From Haloarcula limicola (GTDB lineage Archaea; Halobacteriota; Halobacteria; Halobacteriales; Haloarculaceae), in the NCBI RefSeq assembly GCF_010119205.1, contig NZ_WRXM01000002.1:798982-862981 (forward strand): a stretch of 64,000 nucleotides of DNA, read 5' to 3'. Position numbers and translations under genes: made by a program. Under the pieces are notes generated by a model. That model made no database searches, was not told where the DNA came from, and saw only the letters and a list, made by a program, of their open reading frames with translations. Shown one piece after another: positions 42,481 through 51,394 of the stretch. The first letter of the stretch is position 1. Each line of letters begins with the position of its first letter.

Positions 42481-43947
42481 TCAGTCGTCGGCCACGCCGA
42501 CGGTGGAGCGACGGGCCACGTCGCGCCACTTGCCAGTCCAGAAGCGGCCGGTGTTGACCGCCGCCTTCACGTAGTAGCTGCCGACGACGGCGACGAAGAC
42601 GGCCGGCAGACCGAGTCCCAGACCGGGCGCGATGCTGATGCCGACGAGCGGTATCGTCACCGCGAACGTCGTCGGGAGCGCGACCGCCGCGACCGGGAGG
42701 CGAAAGCAGTAGTCGCCGAGGACCGAGCCGTAGAGCGGCCAGCGGGTGTCGCCAGCGCCGCGCAGGCTTCCACGCATCGTCCGCGAGACGGAGAATCCGG
42801 CAACGCCCAGTCCGAAGACGCGGACGAACCGGGTCGCGAGGCCGGGATACTCGGTGCCGAAGAGCGAGACGACGGGCCGGGCGAAGACGACGAGGACGGC
42901 GGCGACGGTCAGTTGCACCGCCAGCGCCACGCGCAGGGTCTGCCACCCGTAATCGGCCGCCGAGGACTCGTCGCCGGCCCCGAGGTGTTGGCCGACAAGC
43001 GTCGAGGCGGCGGTGGAGTACCCCCACGCGGGCATCAGCGCCAGTAGCATCACCCGCCGGCCGATGGCGTAGGCCGCGAGCGTCGGCGTCCCGAGGACGC
43101 CGAGAACGAACAGGAACGGGAAGCGCGCGAACGTCTGCAGCAGGCGCATCCCGGCCAGCGGGAGCGCCACGCGGACGATCTCGGCCGCGAGCCCGCGGTC
43201 GAACTGTGGTCCGGCGAACGACAACTGGACGGCGTACCGCCCGGAGACCAGCAGCGCGAGGAAGATGACGGCCGCGAGCGTGTTCGCGATCGCGGTCCCC
43301 CAGGCCGCCCCGGCGATGCCCAGTTCCGGGAACGGCCCCAGGCCGAAGATGAGGAGCGCGTTGAGCGCGACGTTGGTCGGCAGCGTCAGTAGGCGGACGT
43401 ACATCGGCGTCCGCGTGTCCGCACTGCCGGCGAGCGCCCGCGAGGCGATCATGCTCCAGAAGCGCGGGGCCAGCGACAGCATCACGATGCTGAGGTACGT
43501 CGCGCCGTAGTCGATGGTCGTCGGGTCGTTCGTGAGGACGTCGACGAGCGCGTCGGGATACGTCCACGAGACGGCGGTCAGCGGAACCGACAACAGGAGC
43601 GCCAGCCACAGCGACTGCTTGACGGCGAGGTTCGCGCGAGCCGGCTGGTCGCTGCCCTGTAGCCGGGAGACGACGCTGATCGTCCCCGAGGAGACCGCCA
43701 GCGAGAGCCCGAAGCCGACGAAGTAGTACTGAAAACCCAGTTCCAGTCCCGCGATGGCGGCGTCGCCGAGCGCGACACCGACCATCAGGAAGTCCGCGAG
43801 CCTGAGGAGGATGCGCAGGCCGCCGGTGACCATCACCGGCGCGGCCAGGTCCGTCGCTTCGGTCGCCTTCTGTCGGTCGACCAGCCCCAGGCGGGCCAAG
43901 ACGGCCGGCACGCCCTTCACGAACCGCTGGAGGAGGCGGCGGACCAT
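42481..43947 (-). CDS. MATE family multidrug exporter (paralogue 3)
   Basis: 488 residues, about 12 helices, a more distant MATE than the two at 20-23 kb: LRLADFLMVGVALGDAAIAGLELG in helix 1-2, GIAGAAWGTAIANTLAAVIF and the second-half SRTMRGSLRGAGDTRWPLYGS. N-terminal tail of about 30 residues is basic (MVRRLLQRFVKGVPAVL). Substrate unknown. Not adjacent to a regulator gene. Confidence 0.9.
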   Translation of the reverse strand: MVRRLLQRFVKGVPAVLARLGLVDRQKATEATDLAAPVMVTGGLRILLRLADFLMVGVALGDAAIAGLELGFQYYFVGFGLSLAVSSGTISVVSRLQGSDQPARANLAVKQSLWLALLLSVPLTAVSWTYPDALVDVLTNDPTTIDYGATYLSIVMLSLAPRFWSMIASRALAGSADTRTPMYVRLLTLPTNVALNALLIFGLGPFPELGIAGAAWGTAIANTLAAVIFLALLVSGRYAVQLSFAGPQFDRGLAAEIVRVALPLAGMRLLQTFARFPFLFVLGVLGTPTLAAYAIGRRVMLLALMPAWGYSTAASTLVGQHLGAGDESSAADYGWQTLRVALAVQLTVAAVLVVFARPVVSLFGTEYPGLATRFVRVFGLGVAGFSVSRTMRGSLRGAGDTRWPLYGSVLGDYCFRLPVAAVALPTTFAVTIPLVGISIAPGLGLGLPAVFVAVVGSYYVKAAVNTGRFWTGKWRDVARRSTVGVADD

Positions 43948-44011
43948 TTACGGGGCCCTGACGGGGGAACGCACGCTCGGAGTCGGGGCGGCAGCGCCGT
44001 GCATGGCGGCG

Positions 44012-44257
44012 CTAAGGGATCAGCTGCTCGCCGTTGTCGTCGTAGACGGCGATGGCCTCGACCGGACACGCGCGGGCCGCGAACTTCGCGTCGAACTCGG
44101 CGTCTTCGGGAACCTCCCGCACGAACAGGTCCTCCTCCCGCTCCTCGCTGTCCGCGAGCACCGCCTTGCCGGCGTCCTCGTCCTTCTCGAAGGCGTCCCA
44201 CTCCGCGACGCACTGGAACATCCCGATGCAGGTGTCGCGGTCGTACTCGATGTGCAT
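44012..44257 (-). CDS. Small acidic ferredoxin, three-cysteine type
   Basis: 81 residues. Only three cysteines: C10 and C16 (DTCIGMFQCVAEW) and C64 (ARACPVEAI), the pattern of ferredoxins with a [3Fe-4S] cluster (or [4Fe-4S] with one non-Cys ligand), as used with cytochrome P450s. ATG 44257 gives the standard MHIEYDRDTC start. Low-potential electron carrier in the cytoplasm; its partner is not evident since the neighbours are a MATE exporter and a helicase. Confidence 0.88.
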   Translation of the reverse strand: MHIEYDRDTCIGMFQCVAEWDAFEKDEDAGKAVLADSEEREEDLFVREVPEDAEFDAKFAARACPVEAIAVYDDNGEQLIP

Positions 44258-44336
44258 ACGGTCGGGTTGGCCCGTGACGGCCAAAGGCGTTCCCCTCGGT
44301 CGCTCGGCGGACGGCGAGCGAAGACGGAGACAACAG

Positions 44337-44343
44337 TTTAAAT
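44337..44343 (+). promoter_or_regulatory. TATA box of hel308
   Basis: TTTAAAT, 25 bases before ATG 44369, consistent with a leaderless transcript of the hel308-cgi121 operon. Confidence 0.6.
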
Positions 44344-44368
44344 CGGAGCGGGCCCCAACGGAGGGACA

Positions 44369-46777
44369 ATGGACGTTGCGGACCTGCCGGGTGTCCCCGA
44401 GTGGCTCCCGGACCATCTACGCGAGGACGGCATCGAGGAACTGTACCCGCCACAGGGCGAGGCCGTCGAAGCGGGCGTCACCGAGGGGCAGAACCTCGTC
44501 GCCGCCATCCCCACCGCCAGTGGCAAGACCCTCGTCGCCGAGCTGGCGATGCTCTCGTCGGTCGCGCGGGGCGGCAAGGCGCTCTACATCGTGCCGCTTC
44601 GCGCCCTCGCCAGCGAGAAGCAGGCCGAGTTCGAGCAGTTCGAGCAGTACGGTCTGGACGTCGGCGTCTCGACGGGCAACTACGAGTCCGAGGGCGGTTG
44701 GCTGGCCGATAAGGACATCGTCGTCGCCACCAGCGAGAAGGTCGACTCGCTCGTGCGCAACGACGCGCCGTGGATCGAGGAGCTGACCTGCGTCGTCAGC
44801 GACGAGGTCCACCTCGTCGACGACGGCCAGCGCGGCCCCACGCTCGAAGTCACGCTGGCGAAACTCCGCCGGCTCAACCCCGACCTACAGACGGTCGCGC
44901 TCTCGGCGACCATCGGCAACGCCGACGAGCTGGCGGGGTGGCTGGACGCCGAACTCGTCGACTCAGATTGGCGGCCCATCGAGTTGCAGAAGGGCGTCCA
45001 CTACGGGCAGGCGCTTCACTTGGAGGACGGCCAGCAGAAGCGACTGGCCGTGAAGAACAACGAGAAGGCGACCGCCGCCGTCGTCCGCGACACGCTGCAG
45101 GACGACTACGACGACGACGGGAACCTCGAAGAGGAGGGCGGCTCCTCGCTCGTGTTCGTCAACTCCCGGCGAAACGCCGAGGCCGCCGCCGGGCGGCTGG
45201 CGAGCACCGTCCGTCCCCATCTCACCGGCGAAGAGCGGGAACGTCTCGCCGACGTGGCCGCCGAGATACGGGACGTGAGCGACACCGAGACGAGCGACGA
45301 CCTCGCCGACGCCGTCGCCGATGGTGCGGCGTTCCACCACGCCGGCCTCGCGCGGGGTCACCGCGAACTCGTCGAGGACGCCTTCCGGGACCGCCTCGTC
45401 AAGGTGGTCTGTGCGACGCCGACGCTCGCCGCCGGCGTCAACACTCCCTCGCGGCGGGTCGTGGTTCGGGACTGGCGGCGCTACGACGGCACCGCGGGCG
45501 GAATGCAACCGCTCTCCGTGCTGGAGGTCCACCAGATGATGGGGCGAGCGGGCCGACCGGGGCTGGACCCCTACGGCGAGGCCGTCCTCGTGGCCAACAG
45601 CCACGACGAACTCGACGAGCTGTTCGAGCGGTACGTCTGGGCCGACCCCGAGCCGGTGCGCTCGAAGCTCGCGGCCGAGCCGGCGCTTCGCACGCACATC
45701 CTCGCCACCGTCTCATCCGGGTTCGCCCGCTCCCGAGAGGGGTTGCTGGAGTTCCTGGAACAGACGCTGTACGCCAGCCAGACCGACGAGAGCGGCCGCC
45801 TCGAGAACGTCACCGACGACGTGCTGACGTATCTGGAGCGCAACGGCTTCCTGGAGATAGAGGCGGGTGAACTCGACGCCACCTCGCTCGGCCACACCGT
45901 CTCCCGGCTCTACCTCGACCCGATGAGCGCCGCCGAGATCATCGACGGCCTCGAACACTGGCAGCGCCACGCCGGAGACGCCGATAGCGGAACCGACGAA
46001 CGCGACGCCGCCGAGGGCGGCTTCACGACCGCGAGCGAACTGGCGAGCGAACGGGCGGAAGCGAGCGGCGACGCCGACCCCGACGAGATCTCGGCGCTCG
46101 GCCTCTACCACCTCGTCTCACGCACGCCGGACATGTACCAGCTCTACCTCCGCTCGGGCGACCGCGAGGAGTTCGAGATGGAGCTGTACGAGCGCGAGGA
46201 CGAACTGCTCGGCCCGACGCCCTCGGAGTTCGAGGACAGCCGCTTCGAGGACTGGCTCTCGGCGCTGAAGACCGCGCGGCTGCTCGAAGACTGGGCCGAG
46301 GAGGTCGACGAGGAGACAATCACCGAGCGCTACGGCGTCGGCCCGGGCGACATCCGCGGGAAGGTCGAGACCGCCCAGTGGCTGCTGGGGGCCGCCGAGT
46401 CGCTGGCGAACGAGGTCGACGCCGACGTGGCCCGGGCCATCAGCGAGGCCCGCATCCGCGTCGAACACGGCGTCCGGGAGGAACTGGTCGAGCTCGCGGG
46501 CGTCCGCGGCGTCGGCCGCAAGCGCGCGCGACGCCTGTTCGAGGCCGGCATCGCCGACCGCGCCGAGCTTCGCGACGCCGCGAAGCCAGTCGTATTAGCG
46601 GCCCTTCGGGGCCGCCGGAAGACCGCCGAGAACGTCCTCGAAAACGCCGGCCATCGGGACCCCTCGATGGAGGGCGTCGAGCCCGACCCCGACGTCGAGG
46701 TGGACACCGCCGATCCGCGAGACGGAAGGGAAGACGACGACACGAGCGAGGACCAGTCGAGCCTGGGTGACTTCTGA
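44369..46777 (+). CDS. hel308: ATP-dependent DNA helicase Hel308
   Basis: 802-residue superfamily 2 helicase that unwinds lagging strands at stalled forks. Walker A IPTASGKT (47-54), DEVH box (145-148), ALSATIGN motif [17 protein letters not shown] motif, [12 protein letters not shown] motif VI, then ratchet and helix-hairpin-helix ([17 protein letters not shown], about 711-727). The C terminus ends QSSLGDF, a PCNA-interacting motif as in other archaeal Hel308. An acidic insertion near 250-270 is haloarchaeal. Overlaps cgi121 by one base. Confidence 0.95.
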   Translation: MDVADLPGVPEWLPDHLREDGIEELYPPQGEAVEAGVTEGQNLVAAIPTASGKTLVAELAMLSSVARGGKALYIVPLRALASEKQAEFEQFEQYGLDVGVSTGNYESEGGWLADKDIVVATSEKVDSLVRNDAPWIEELTCVVSDEVHLVDDGQRGPTLEVTLAKLRRLNPDLQTVALSATIGNADELAGWLDAELVDSDWRPIELQKGVHYGQALHLEDGQQKRLAVKNNEKATAAVVRDTLQDDYDDDGNLEEEGGSSLVFVNSRRNAEAAAGRLASTVRPHLTGEERERLADVAAEIRDVSDTETSDDLADAVADGAAFHHAGLARGHRELVEDAFRDRLVKVVCATPTLAAGVNTPSRRVVVRDWRRYDGTAGGMQPLSVLEVHQMMGRAGRPGLDPYGEAVLVANSHDELDELFERYVWADPEPVRSKLAAEPALRTHILATVSSGFARSREGLLEFLEQTLYASQTDESGRLENVTDDVLTYLERNGFLEIEAGELDATSLGHTVSRLYLDPMSAAEIIDGLEHWQRHAGDADSGTDERDAAEGGFTTASELASERAEASGDADPDEISALGLYHLVSRTPDMYQLYLRSGDREEFEMELYEREDELLGPTPSEFEDSRFEDWLSALKTARLLEDWAEEVDEETITERYGVGPGDIRGKVETAQWLLGAAESLANEVDADVARAISEARIRVEHGVREELVELAGVRGVGRKRARRLFEAGIADRAELRDAAKPVVLAALRGRRKTAENVLENAGHRDPSMEGVEPDPDVEVDTADPRDGREDDDTSEDQSSLGDF

Positions 46778-47289
46778 TGGAGGTGGTCGAAGGGATTGCG
46801 GACATCGATGACGTCGGTGCGTTCGTCGAGCGTCTCGACGCCATTGGGGAGCGACACGACGCGACGATACAGGTGTTCGACGCCCGCTACGTCGTCGACC
46901 GCGCGCACCTCGAACGAGCGGTCGAGCTGGCGACGCGCGCCCGGTCGCGGGACGACGCCATCGCCGAGGACTTCGGGGTCGAGATCCTGCTGTACGCGGC
47001 CGGCCGCCGGCAGATCAACCGCGCGCTGGAGATGGGCGTCAGCGAGGGTGAGACGCCCGTCGTCGCGGCGCTAGTCACCGACGGAGCGAGCGACGCGAGC
47101 GCCGACCGCGAGGGTGCCGCCGCCGCCGACCTCCGGGAACTGCTCGCGCCCGGAGAGACCCTCGGTGAGTACGACCCCGAACGAGTGCGTTCGTTCTTCG
47201 ACGTGTCCGACACCGAACTGGCGGCCACCGACGGCACGCTCGCCGACGCCGTCCGCGAGCGAGTGGCGCTCCTCGTCGTCGAGAAGTAG
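46777..47289 (+). CDS. cgi121: KEOPS complex subunit Cgi121
   Basis: 170 residues. Cgi121 helps the KEOPS complex bind tRNA for t6A37 synthesis. Features: IQVFDARYVVDRAHLERAVELATRARSR and the AEDFGVEILLYAAGRRQINRALEMGVS core. Archaeal cgi121 is commonly next to hel308; here the ATG shares one base with the hel308 stop. Other KEOPS subunits (Kae1-Bud32, Pcc1) are elsewhere. A run of T follows (47299-47302). Confidence 0.93.
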   Translation: MEVVEGIADIDDVGAFVERLDAIGERHDATIQVFDARYVVDRAHLERAVELATRARSRDDAIAEDFGVEILLYAAGRRQINRALEMGVSEGETPVVAALVTDGASDASADREGAAAADLRELLAPGETLGEYDPERVRSFFDVSDTELAATDGTLADAVRERVALLVVEK

Positions 47290-47370
47290 CGGCAAGCGTT
47301 TTCCCGCAGAGCGCCCTAGAGCCACGCGAATGAGTCCGCGAGCCGACCACCCGTCGCGTCCCGCCCGACA

Positions 47371-48684
47371 GTGACAGCGCTCGAAGCGCCGGTCGACATC
47401 GGCGGCGTCACCGTGCCGAACCGACTGTATCGCGCACCGGTCCTCGAATGCGCCGGCAGCGGCGACGAGGCCGCCGTCGACGCGCTCGTCGACGAACTCG
47501 AACCGACCGCCGAGTCGGGCGTCGGCCTCGTCTTTCAGGGGGCCAGCGTCGTCACGGAGACGGGCGGATTCGCCGCCCCGAACATGACGCGGATGCACGA
47601 CCCCGAGTTCGTCGCCCGCCTGGAACGGCTGACCGACGCGATTCATGCACACGAGGGCAAAATATTCGTCCAGCTCGCACACGGCGGGCTCCGGAGCCTC
47701 TCGCTGTGGCACGGCGAGTACCGCGAGCGGTACCCGGACCGGCGACAGCTCGCCGTCTCCCGGCCGCCGCGCGCCCTCCGGCTGCTCGACCGCGCGGGCA
47801 TCCTCTCGTTGAAACCGCACGTCCTCTCGACCGAGGAGGTGTACGACCTCGCCGAGAAGTTCGGTCGCTCGGCCGGCTACGCCGTCGACGCCGGCTACGA
47901 CGGCATCCACCTATCGGCGGCCAACATGGGCATCATCCAGCAGTTCCTCTCGCCGTACTACAACCGCCGGGACGACGAATTCGGCGACGGCGTCCGCTTC
48001 CTGGAGGTCGTTCACGACGCCGTCCGCGACCACGCCGGCGACGTCCCGCTGATCACGAAGGTCCCGGTCGAGACGGATTCCCCCCCGTTCGTCCGGCGAC
48101 GCGTCTCCCGTGCCTCGGGCCTCGACATGGCACAGCGTCTCGAATCGGTTGGCTACGACGCGCTTGCACCCGTCCTGGTGTCCGTGTTCTGGGACATGAG
48201 CATCATCCGCGGCGCGTTCCCCGACCGAGCGTGGGCGGCGGCCGACCTCCAGTCGGCCTACGAGACGGCGTTCGGCGGGCCGGTGCGAGCGCGCGCGGTG
48301 GAACTGCTCAACCGGCTCCAGGCTCGACAGTTCGACCGCGAGCCGGGCTGGAACGCCGACTTCTGTCGACAGGTCCGGCGGCGCGTCGACGTTCCGGTAC
48401 TACTCGAAGGTGGGCTTCGGGCGCGGGCCGACTGCGACCGCTATCTGGGCGCTGACGGCGACGCGCCCGCCGCCGACATGGTCGGCATGGCCCGGCCCTT
48501 CTACGCCGAACCGCGACTCGGCGCGCGCCTGCTGGAGGGCCACGACGCGCTCTGTGCGAGTTGCAACAACTGCACGATTCCGCAGGTGGCCGGCGAGCCC
48601 GGCCGCTGTCGAACGCCGTCGGTCGTTCGGGCGCAGGCGCGACTCGACGCAGATAATGCCTACGAGAGAAACAGCGAGCAGTAG
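47371..48684 (+). CDS. Old-yellow-enzyme family oxidoreductase with Fe-S cysteines, short form
   Basis: 437 residues. FMN-binding TIM barrel of the NADH:flavin oxidoreductase family: PNRLYRAPVLECAGSGDE at the start, FVQLAHGG, GYDGIHLSAANMGIIQQFLSPYYNRRDDEFG, and VLLEGGLR, MVGMARPF. The tail has CASCNNCTIPQ then GRCRTP, four cysteines that hold a [4Fe-4S] cluster in 2,4-dienoyl-CoA reductase and trimethylamine dehydrogenase. The flavodoxin-like FAD/NADPH domains of those enzymes are missing, so an external electron donor is needed. GTG start 47371. Confidence 0.87.
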   Translation: MTALEAPVDIGGVTVPNRLYRAPVLECAGSGDEAAVDALVDELEPTAESGVGLVFQGASVVTETGGFAAPNMTRMHDPEFVARLERLTDAIHAHEGKIFVQLAHGGLRSLSLWHGEYRERYPDRRQLAVSRPPRALRLLDRAGILSLKPHVLSTEEVYDLAEKFGRSAGYAVDAGYDGIHLSAANMGIIQQFLSPYYNRRDDEFGDGVRFLEVVHDAVRDHAGDVPLITKVPVETDSPPFVRRRVSRASGLDMAQRLESVGYDALAPVLVSVFWDMSIIRGAFPDRAWAAADLQSAYETAFGGPVRARAVELLNRLQARQFDREPGWNADFCRQVRRRVDVPVLLEGGLRARADCDRYLGADGDAPAADMVGMARPFYAEPRLGARLLEGHDALCASCNNCTIPQVAGEPGRCRTPSVVRAQARLDADNAYERNSEQ

Positions 48685-48746
48685 CCGAGTTAGCGAGCCC
48701 AGAGACGTGAGTTGCAACCAGCACACTCATCCGCGTCGAAGCCCGA

Positions 48747-49598
48747 ATGACTCCAATGACTCCCGAGATCGCGTCGGACCGCGTCGAGGTGACGGTCGAC
48801 GGCGACGACGTGGACCTCCACTATCGAACCGGCGGCGACGGACCGCCGATGGTGTTTCTGCACGGTATCGGACTTGACGCCGCCACGGTGTCCTGGCGAC
48901 ACGCGCTGCCCGCGCTGGCCGAGGAACGCACCGTCTACGCGCCCGATCTGCCGGGCCACGGAGAGAGCGACAAACCGGACCGCGAGTACACGACCGAGTT
49001 CTACTTAGAGACCGTCGAGGCGTTCCTCGACGCGCTCGATATCGACGAGCCCGCGATGGCGGGCCTCTCGATGGGCGGCGCGCTGGCGCTCGGTCACGCA
49101 CTCGACGGCCGCGCGATCGAGCGGCTCGTGCTCGTCGATAGCTACGGGCTGGGCGCGGACGCCTACTGGCGAACGGCCGCCAACGGCATCTTTCAGACCC
49201 CGGTACTCGGTAACATGCTCTGGCAGGGCGTGAGCGTCTCGAAGCCGGCCATTCGGACCGGACTTCGCGGGATGGGCGCAGTGGAACCGTCACAGGAACT
49301 CGTCGACGACGTGAACGCGGTCGTCGACCGTCGCACCGTGCGGGCGATGCGTCGCTGGCAACGCAGCGAGTTCCAGCAGAACGGCTTCCGGACCAACTAC
49401 GCCGACCGGCTGGCGGAGATCGGCGTGCCGACGATGCTGATCCACGGCAAAGAGGACCCCCTGCTCCCCGAATCGTGGTCCAAGCGAGCGGCCGCGTCGC
49501 TCGGCGAGAGCCGGCTGGAGATATTCGAGAACTGCGGCCACTGCCCGCCGCGCGAACAACCGGAGCGGTTCAATCGCGTCGTGCGGTCGTTCTGTTGA
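48747..49598 (+). CDS. Alpha/beta hydrolase
   Basis: 283 residues with HGIGLD oxyanion loop, nucleophile Ser in GLSMGGALA (about residue 110), Asp in HGKEDPLLPE and His in ENCGHCPPRE. Similar to bacterial meta-cleavage or epoxide-type hydrolases; substrate unknown. ATG 48747 or 48756. Follows the oxidoreductase by about 60 bases and may be co-transcribed. Its final codons (TCG TTC TGT TGA) are part of an 11-bp tandem repeat running past the stop. Confidence 0.86.
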   Translation: MTPMTPEIASDRVEVTVDGDDVDLHYRTGGDGPPMVFLHGIGLDAATVSWRHALPALAEERTVYAPDLPGHGESDKPDREYTTEFYLETVEAFLDALDIDEPAMAGLSMGGALALGHALDGRAIERLVLVDSYGLGADAYWRTAANGIFQTPVLGNMLWQGVSVSKPAIRTGLRGMGAVEPSQELVDDVNAVVDRRTVRAMRRWQRSEFQQNGFRTNYADRLAEIGVPTMLIHGKEDPLLPESWSKRAAASLGESRLEIFENCGHCPPREQPERFNRVVRSFC

Positions 49599-49631
49599 CG
49601 TTCTGTTGACGCTCTGCTGACGTTCTGTCGA
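49588..49631 (+). repeat. Four 11-bp tandem repeats over a gene 3' end
   Basis: Units CGTTCTGTTGA (49588-49598), CGTTCTGTTGA (49599-49609), CGCTCTGCTGA (49610-49620) and CGTTCTGTCGA (49621-49631). The first covers the last codons and stop of the hydrolase gene. The opposing phaJ stop lies 5 bases beyond. Confidence 0.85.
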
Positions 49632-49635
49632 GGCC

Positions 49636-50253
49636 TCAGTTCGGCAGTTCGTCGATGAGGACGACGGCCTCGCCGTCGATGACGACCTCGTCGTCGCTCT
49701 TTACGCGCGTCGTGAGACGATACTGTTCGTCGCCGAGGTCCTCGACGATCTCGCACTCGGCGGTGAGTCGGTCACCGATGCGGACCGGGTTGTGAAACTC
49801 CAGATCCTGCGAGAGGTAGATGGTCAGGCCGGGGAGGCGAGCGAGTCCGGCGCTGATGAGCGACCCCACGAGTGTGCCGTGGGCGATGCGGCCGCGAAAG
49901 CGCGTCTGCTCTGCGAACTCGTCGTCTAAGTGGAGCGGGTTCGTGTCGCCGCTGGCGGCGGCGAACTGGCGGACGTCGTCGTCGGAGATCGTCTTCGTGA
50001 ACTCGACGCGGTCGCCGACGCCGAGGTGGTCGGGGTGGTCCTCGGAGATCGTGACGTGCCACTCCGGCAAGTCTTCGTTCGGCTCGATACGCTCCGCGGG
50101 CGGTTCGGTGACGTCCTCGTCCTCGCCGTTGTCGTGTTGCACGCCGAAGGCCGCGAAGGCGGCCCGGTTGGCAGCGACGACGCTGTTGAACATGTGCGAG
50201 GAGGTTTCGGTCCACGTATCGAGCAGTGGGTTCCGAGGCGATTCAGAACTCAT
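49636..50253 (-). CDS. phaJ: (R)-specific enoyl-CoA hydratase, MaoC family (PhaJ)
   Basis: 205 residues. C-terminal MaoC hot-dog domain with the hydratase 2 motif FAAASGDTNPLHLDDEFA...FRGRIAHGTLVGSL (catalytic Asp and His). It supplies (R)-3-hydroxyacyl-CoA to PHA synthase. The N-terminal 75 residues are extra and may bind the granule. ATG 50253 lies 27 bases from a TATA box (50280-50287); the longer frame is promoter DNA. Divergent from the phaRPEC operon, which supports the assignment. Confidence 0.88.
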   Translation of the reverse strand: MSSESPRNPLLDTWTETSSHMFNSVVAANRAAFAAFGVQHDNGEDEDVTEPPAERIEPNEDLPEWHVTISEDHPDHLGVGDRVEFTKTISDDDVRQFAAASGDTNPLHLDDEFAEQTRFRGRIAHGTLVGSLISAGLARLPGLTIYLSQDLEFHNPVRIGDRLTAECEIVEDLGDEQYRLTTRVKSDDEVVIDGEAVVLIDELPN

Positions 50254-50279
50254 TGATGAGTCGTATTTAGTGGTCCGGC

Positions 50280-50287
50280 TATTAAGT
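50280..50287 (-). promoter_or_regulatory. TATA box of phaJ
   Basis: Minus strand ACTTAATA, 27-34 bases before ATG 50253, predicting a leaderless phaJ transcript. Confidence 0.65.
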
Positions 50288-50408
50288 CTTGGCGTTGTTC
50301 CGAGTTCTATACGCCCGAGACGGCTTCTACCCCGCGAGGACGCGGATTTCACGATTCTGTGACGACACGTAGCGCGGCGAGCGTATCGTTCGCCGTCGCT
50401 CAGTCCGT

Positions 50409-50443
50409 TACCATTCTATGCCATTCAATGGTAGCAGATGGTA
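50409..50443. promoter_or_regulatory. Cluster of TACCAT half-sites, candidate PhaR operator
   Basis: TACCATT (50409-50415) and AATGGTA (50427-50433) form a perfect 7-base inverted repeat; GCCATTC (50420-50426) and GATGGTA (50437-50443) are two further partial copies. Spacing between same-strand copies is 11 and 10 bases, one helical turn. The cluster lies just upstream of the phaR TATA box, where an AbrB-type protein such as PhaR could autoregulate. Confidence 0.5.
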
Positions 50444-50454
50444 TTCGACGGAAG

Positions 50455-50461
50455 TTTTAAG
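50455..50461 (+). promoter_or_regulatory. TATA box of the phaRPEC operon
   Basis: TTTTAAG, 28 bases before ATG 50490, supporting that codon rather than ATG 50478 as the phaR start. Confidence 0.6.
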
Positions 50462-50489
50462 TCGTTGAAGGGTGTAGATGGAGGTACCG

Positions 50490-50789
50490 ATGGCCGACGA
50501 GGACGACGGTCTGATGTGGCCCCCGATGTTCAAGGGGATGCAGCAGGCGAGCGAGAACGCGATGGAACAGCAGCAACAGATGATGAAGCAGTTGTTCGCC
50601 GGCGGCGGCATGCCGAGCTTCGATATGAATCAGCTCGGCGCGATGAGCCAGATGGCGACGTTCAAGACGCGCGTCCAGAGCGGTGGCCGTATCAGCATTC
50701 CCGACGCCGAACGCGAAGCGCTCGGCATCGAGGAAGGCGATATCGTCCAGACAGTCGTCCTCCCGGTCAAGACAAACGACACGGAGTAA
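50490..50789 (+). CDS. phaR: PHA granule-associated regulator PhaR (AbrB family)
   Basis: 99 residues. N terminus is Met/Gln-rich (WPPMFKGMQQASENAMEQQQ), probably the granule-binding part; the C-terminal 45 residues form an AbrB/SpoVT swapped-hairpin DNA-binding domain (KTRVQSGGRISIPDAEREALGIEEGDIVQ). In Haloferax mediterranei a homologous PhaR with the same layout represses phaRP and binds granules; I infer the same role. First gene of phaRPEC, 6 bases before phaP. Confidence 0.87.
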   Translation: MADEDDGLMWPPMFKGMQQASENAMEQQQQMMKQLFAGGGMPSFDMNQLGAMSQMATFKTRVQSGGRISIPDAEREALGIEEGDIVQTVVLPVKTNDTE

Positions 50790-50795
50790 TCAACA

Positions 50796-51347
50796 ATGGT
50801 AGACTACACAACCCCCGTCACGACCGCTTTCGAGATGCAGCGTGCGACGATCGAACAGAGCCAGAAGGCCCTCGAACAGAGCGTCTCCTTCCAGAAGAAC
50901 GTCAACAGCGCCGTCATCGACAGCCTCGACACGCAGGAGTCGGCCCAGCGCCGCGGCGTCGAGCTCTCGAAGACCGCCTTCCACAGCTACCTCGACGCCG
51001 TCGAGACGACCGTCCCCGGCATGGCCGGCCCGATCAACGAGATCCGACAGGCCGTCGACGAGCAGTACGACTTCCTGCTCGAGAACCACGCGGAAGTCTT
51101 CGACAACCTCGAGAGCGAGATGACCGAGGGCGCCGACGCCTACGACGAACTGACCGAGGACTACCTCAACGCCGTCGAGGAGCAAGTCGACATGCTCGTC
51201 GAGGCCCACGAGGAACTCGAGTCCCAGTCCGTCGAGGTGGCCCAGCAGTACGGCGACCAGCTCGAAGAGGTCCAGGAGCAGGTCGAGGAGATCCAAGAGC
51301 AGGTCGAGGAAGTGCAGTCCCAGGCCGCCGACGCCGTCGAGGCGTAA
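50796..51347 (+). CDS. phaP: PHA granule structural protein PhaP (phasin)
   Basis: 183 residues, almost entirely helical and without a hydrophobic core sequence, rich in Glu/Gln/Ala; the C terminus is a heptad coiled coil (EEVQEQVEEIQEQVEEVQSQ). Phasins coat PHA granules and limit their size. Sits between phaR and phaE in the usual haloarchaeal order. A T-run (51359-51364) follows, so some transcripts probably end here, giving an excess of phaP mRNA over phaEC. Confidence 0.88.
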   Translation: MVDYTTPVTTAFEMQRATIEQSQKALEQSVSFQKNVNSAVIDSLDTQESAQRRGVELSKTAFHSYLDAVETTVPGMAGPINEIRQAVDEQYDFLLENHAEVFDNLESEMTEGADAYDELTEDYLNAVEEQVDMLVEAHEELESQSVEVAQQYGDQLEEVQEQVEEIQEQVEEVQSQAADAVEA

Positions 51348-51358
51348 CGAACCAGCCG

Positions 51359-51364
51359 TTTTTT
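51359..51364 (+). terminator. T-run between phaP and phaE
   Basis: Six T within CCGTTTTTTGTG, a typical archaeal partial terminator. It would raise granule-coat relative to synthase expression. Confidence 0.4.
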
Positions 51365-51394
51365 GTGCGTTACAGCGCGAGTTACTACACACCA

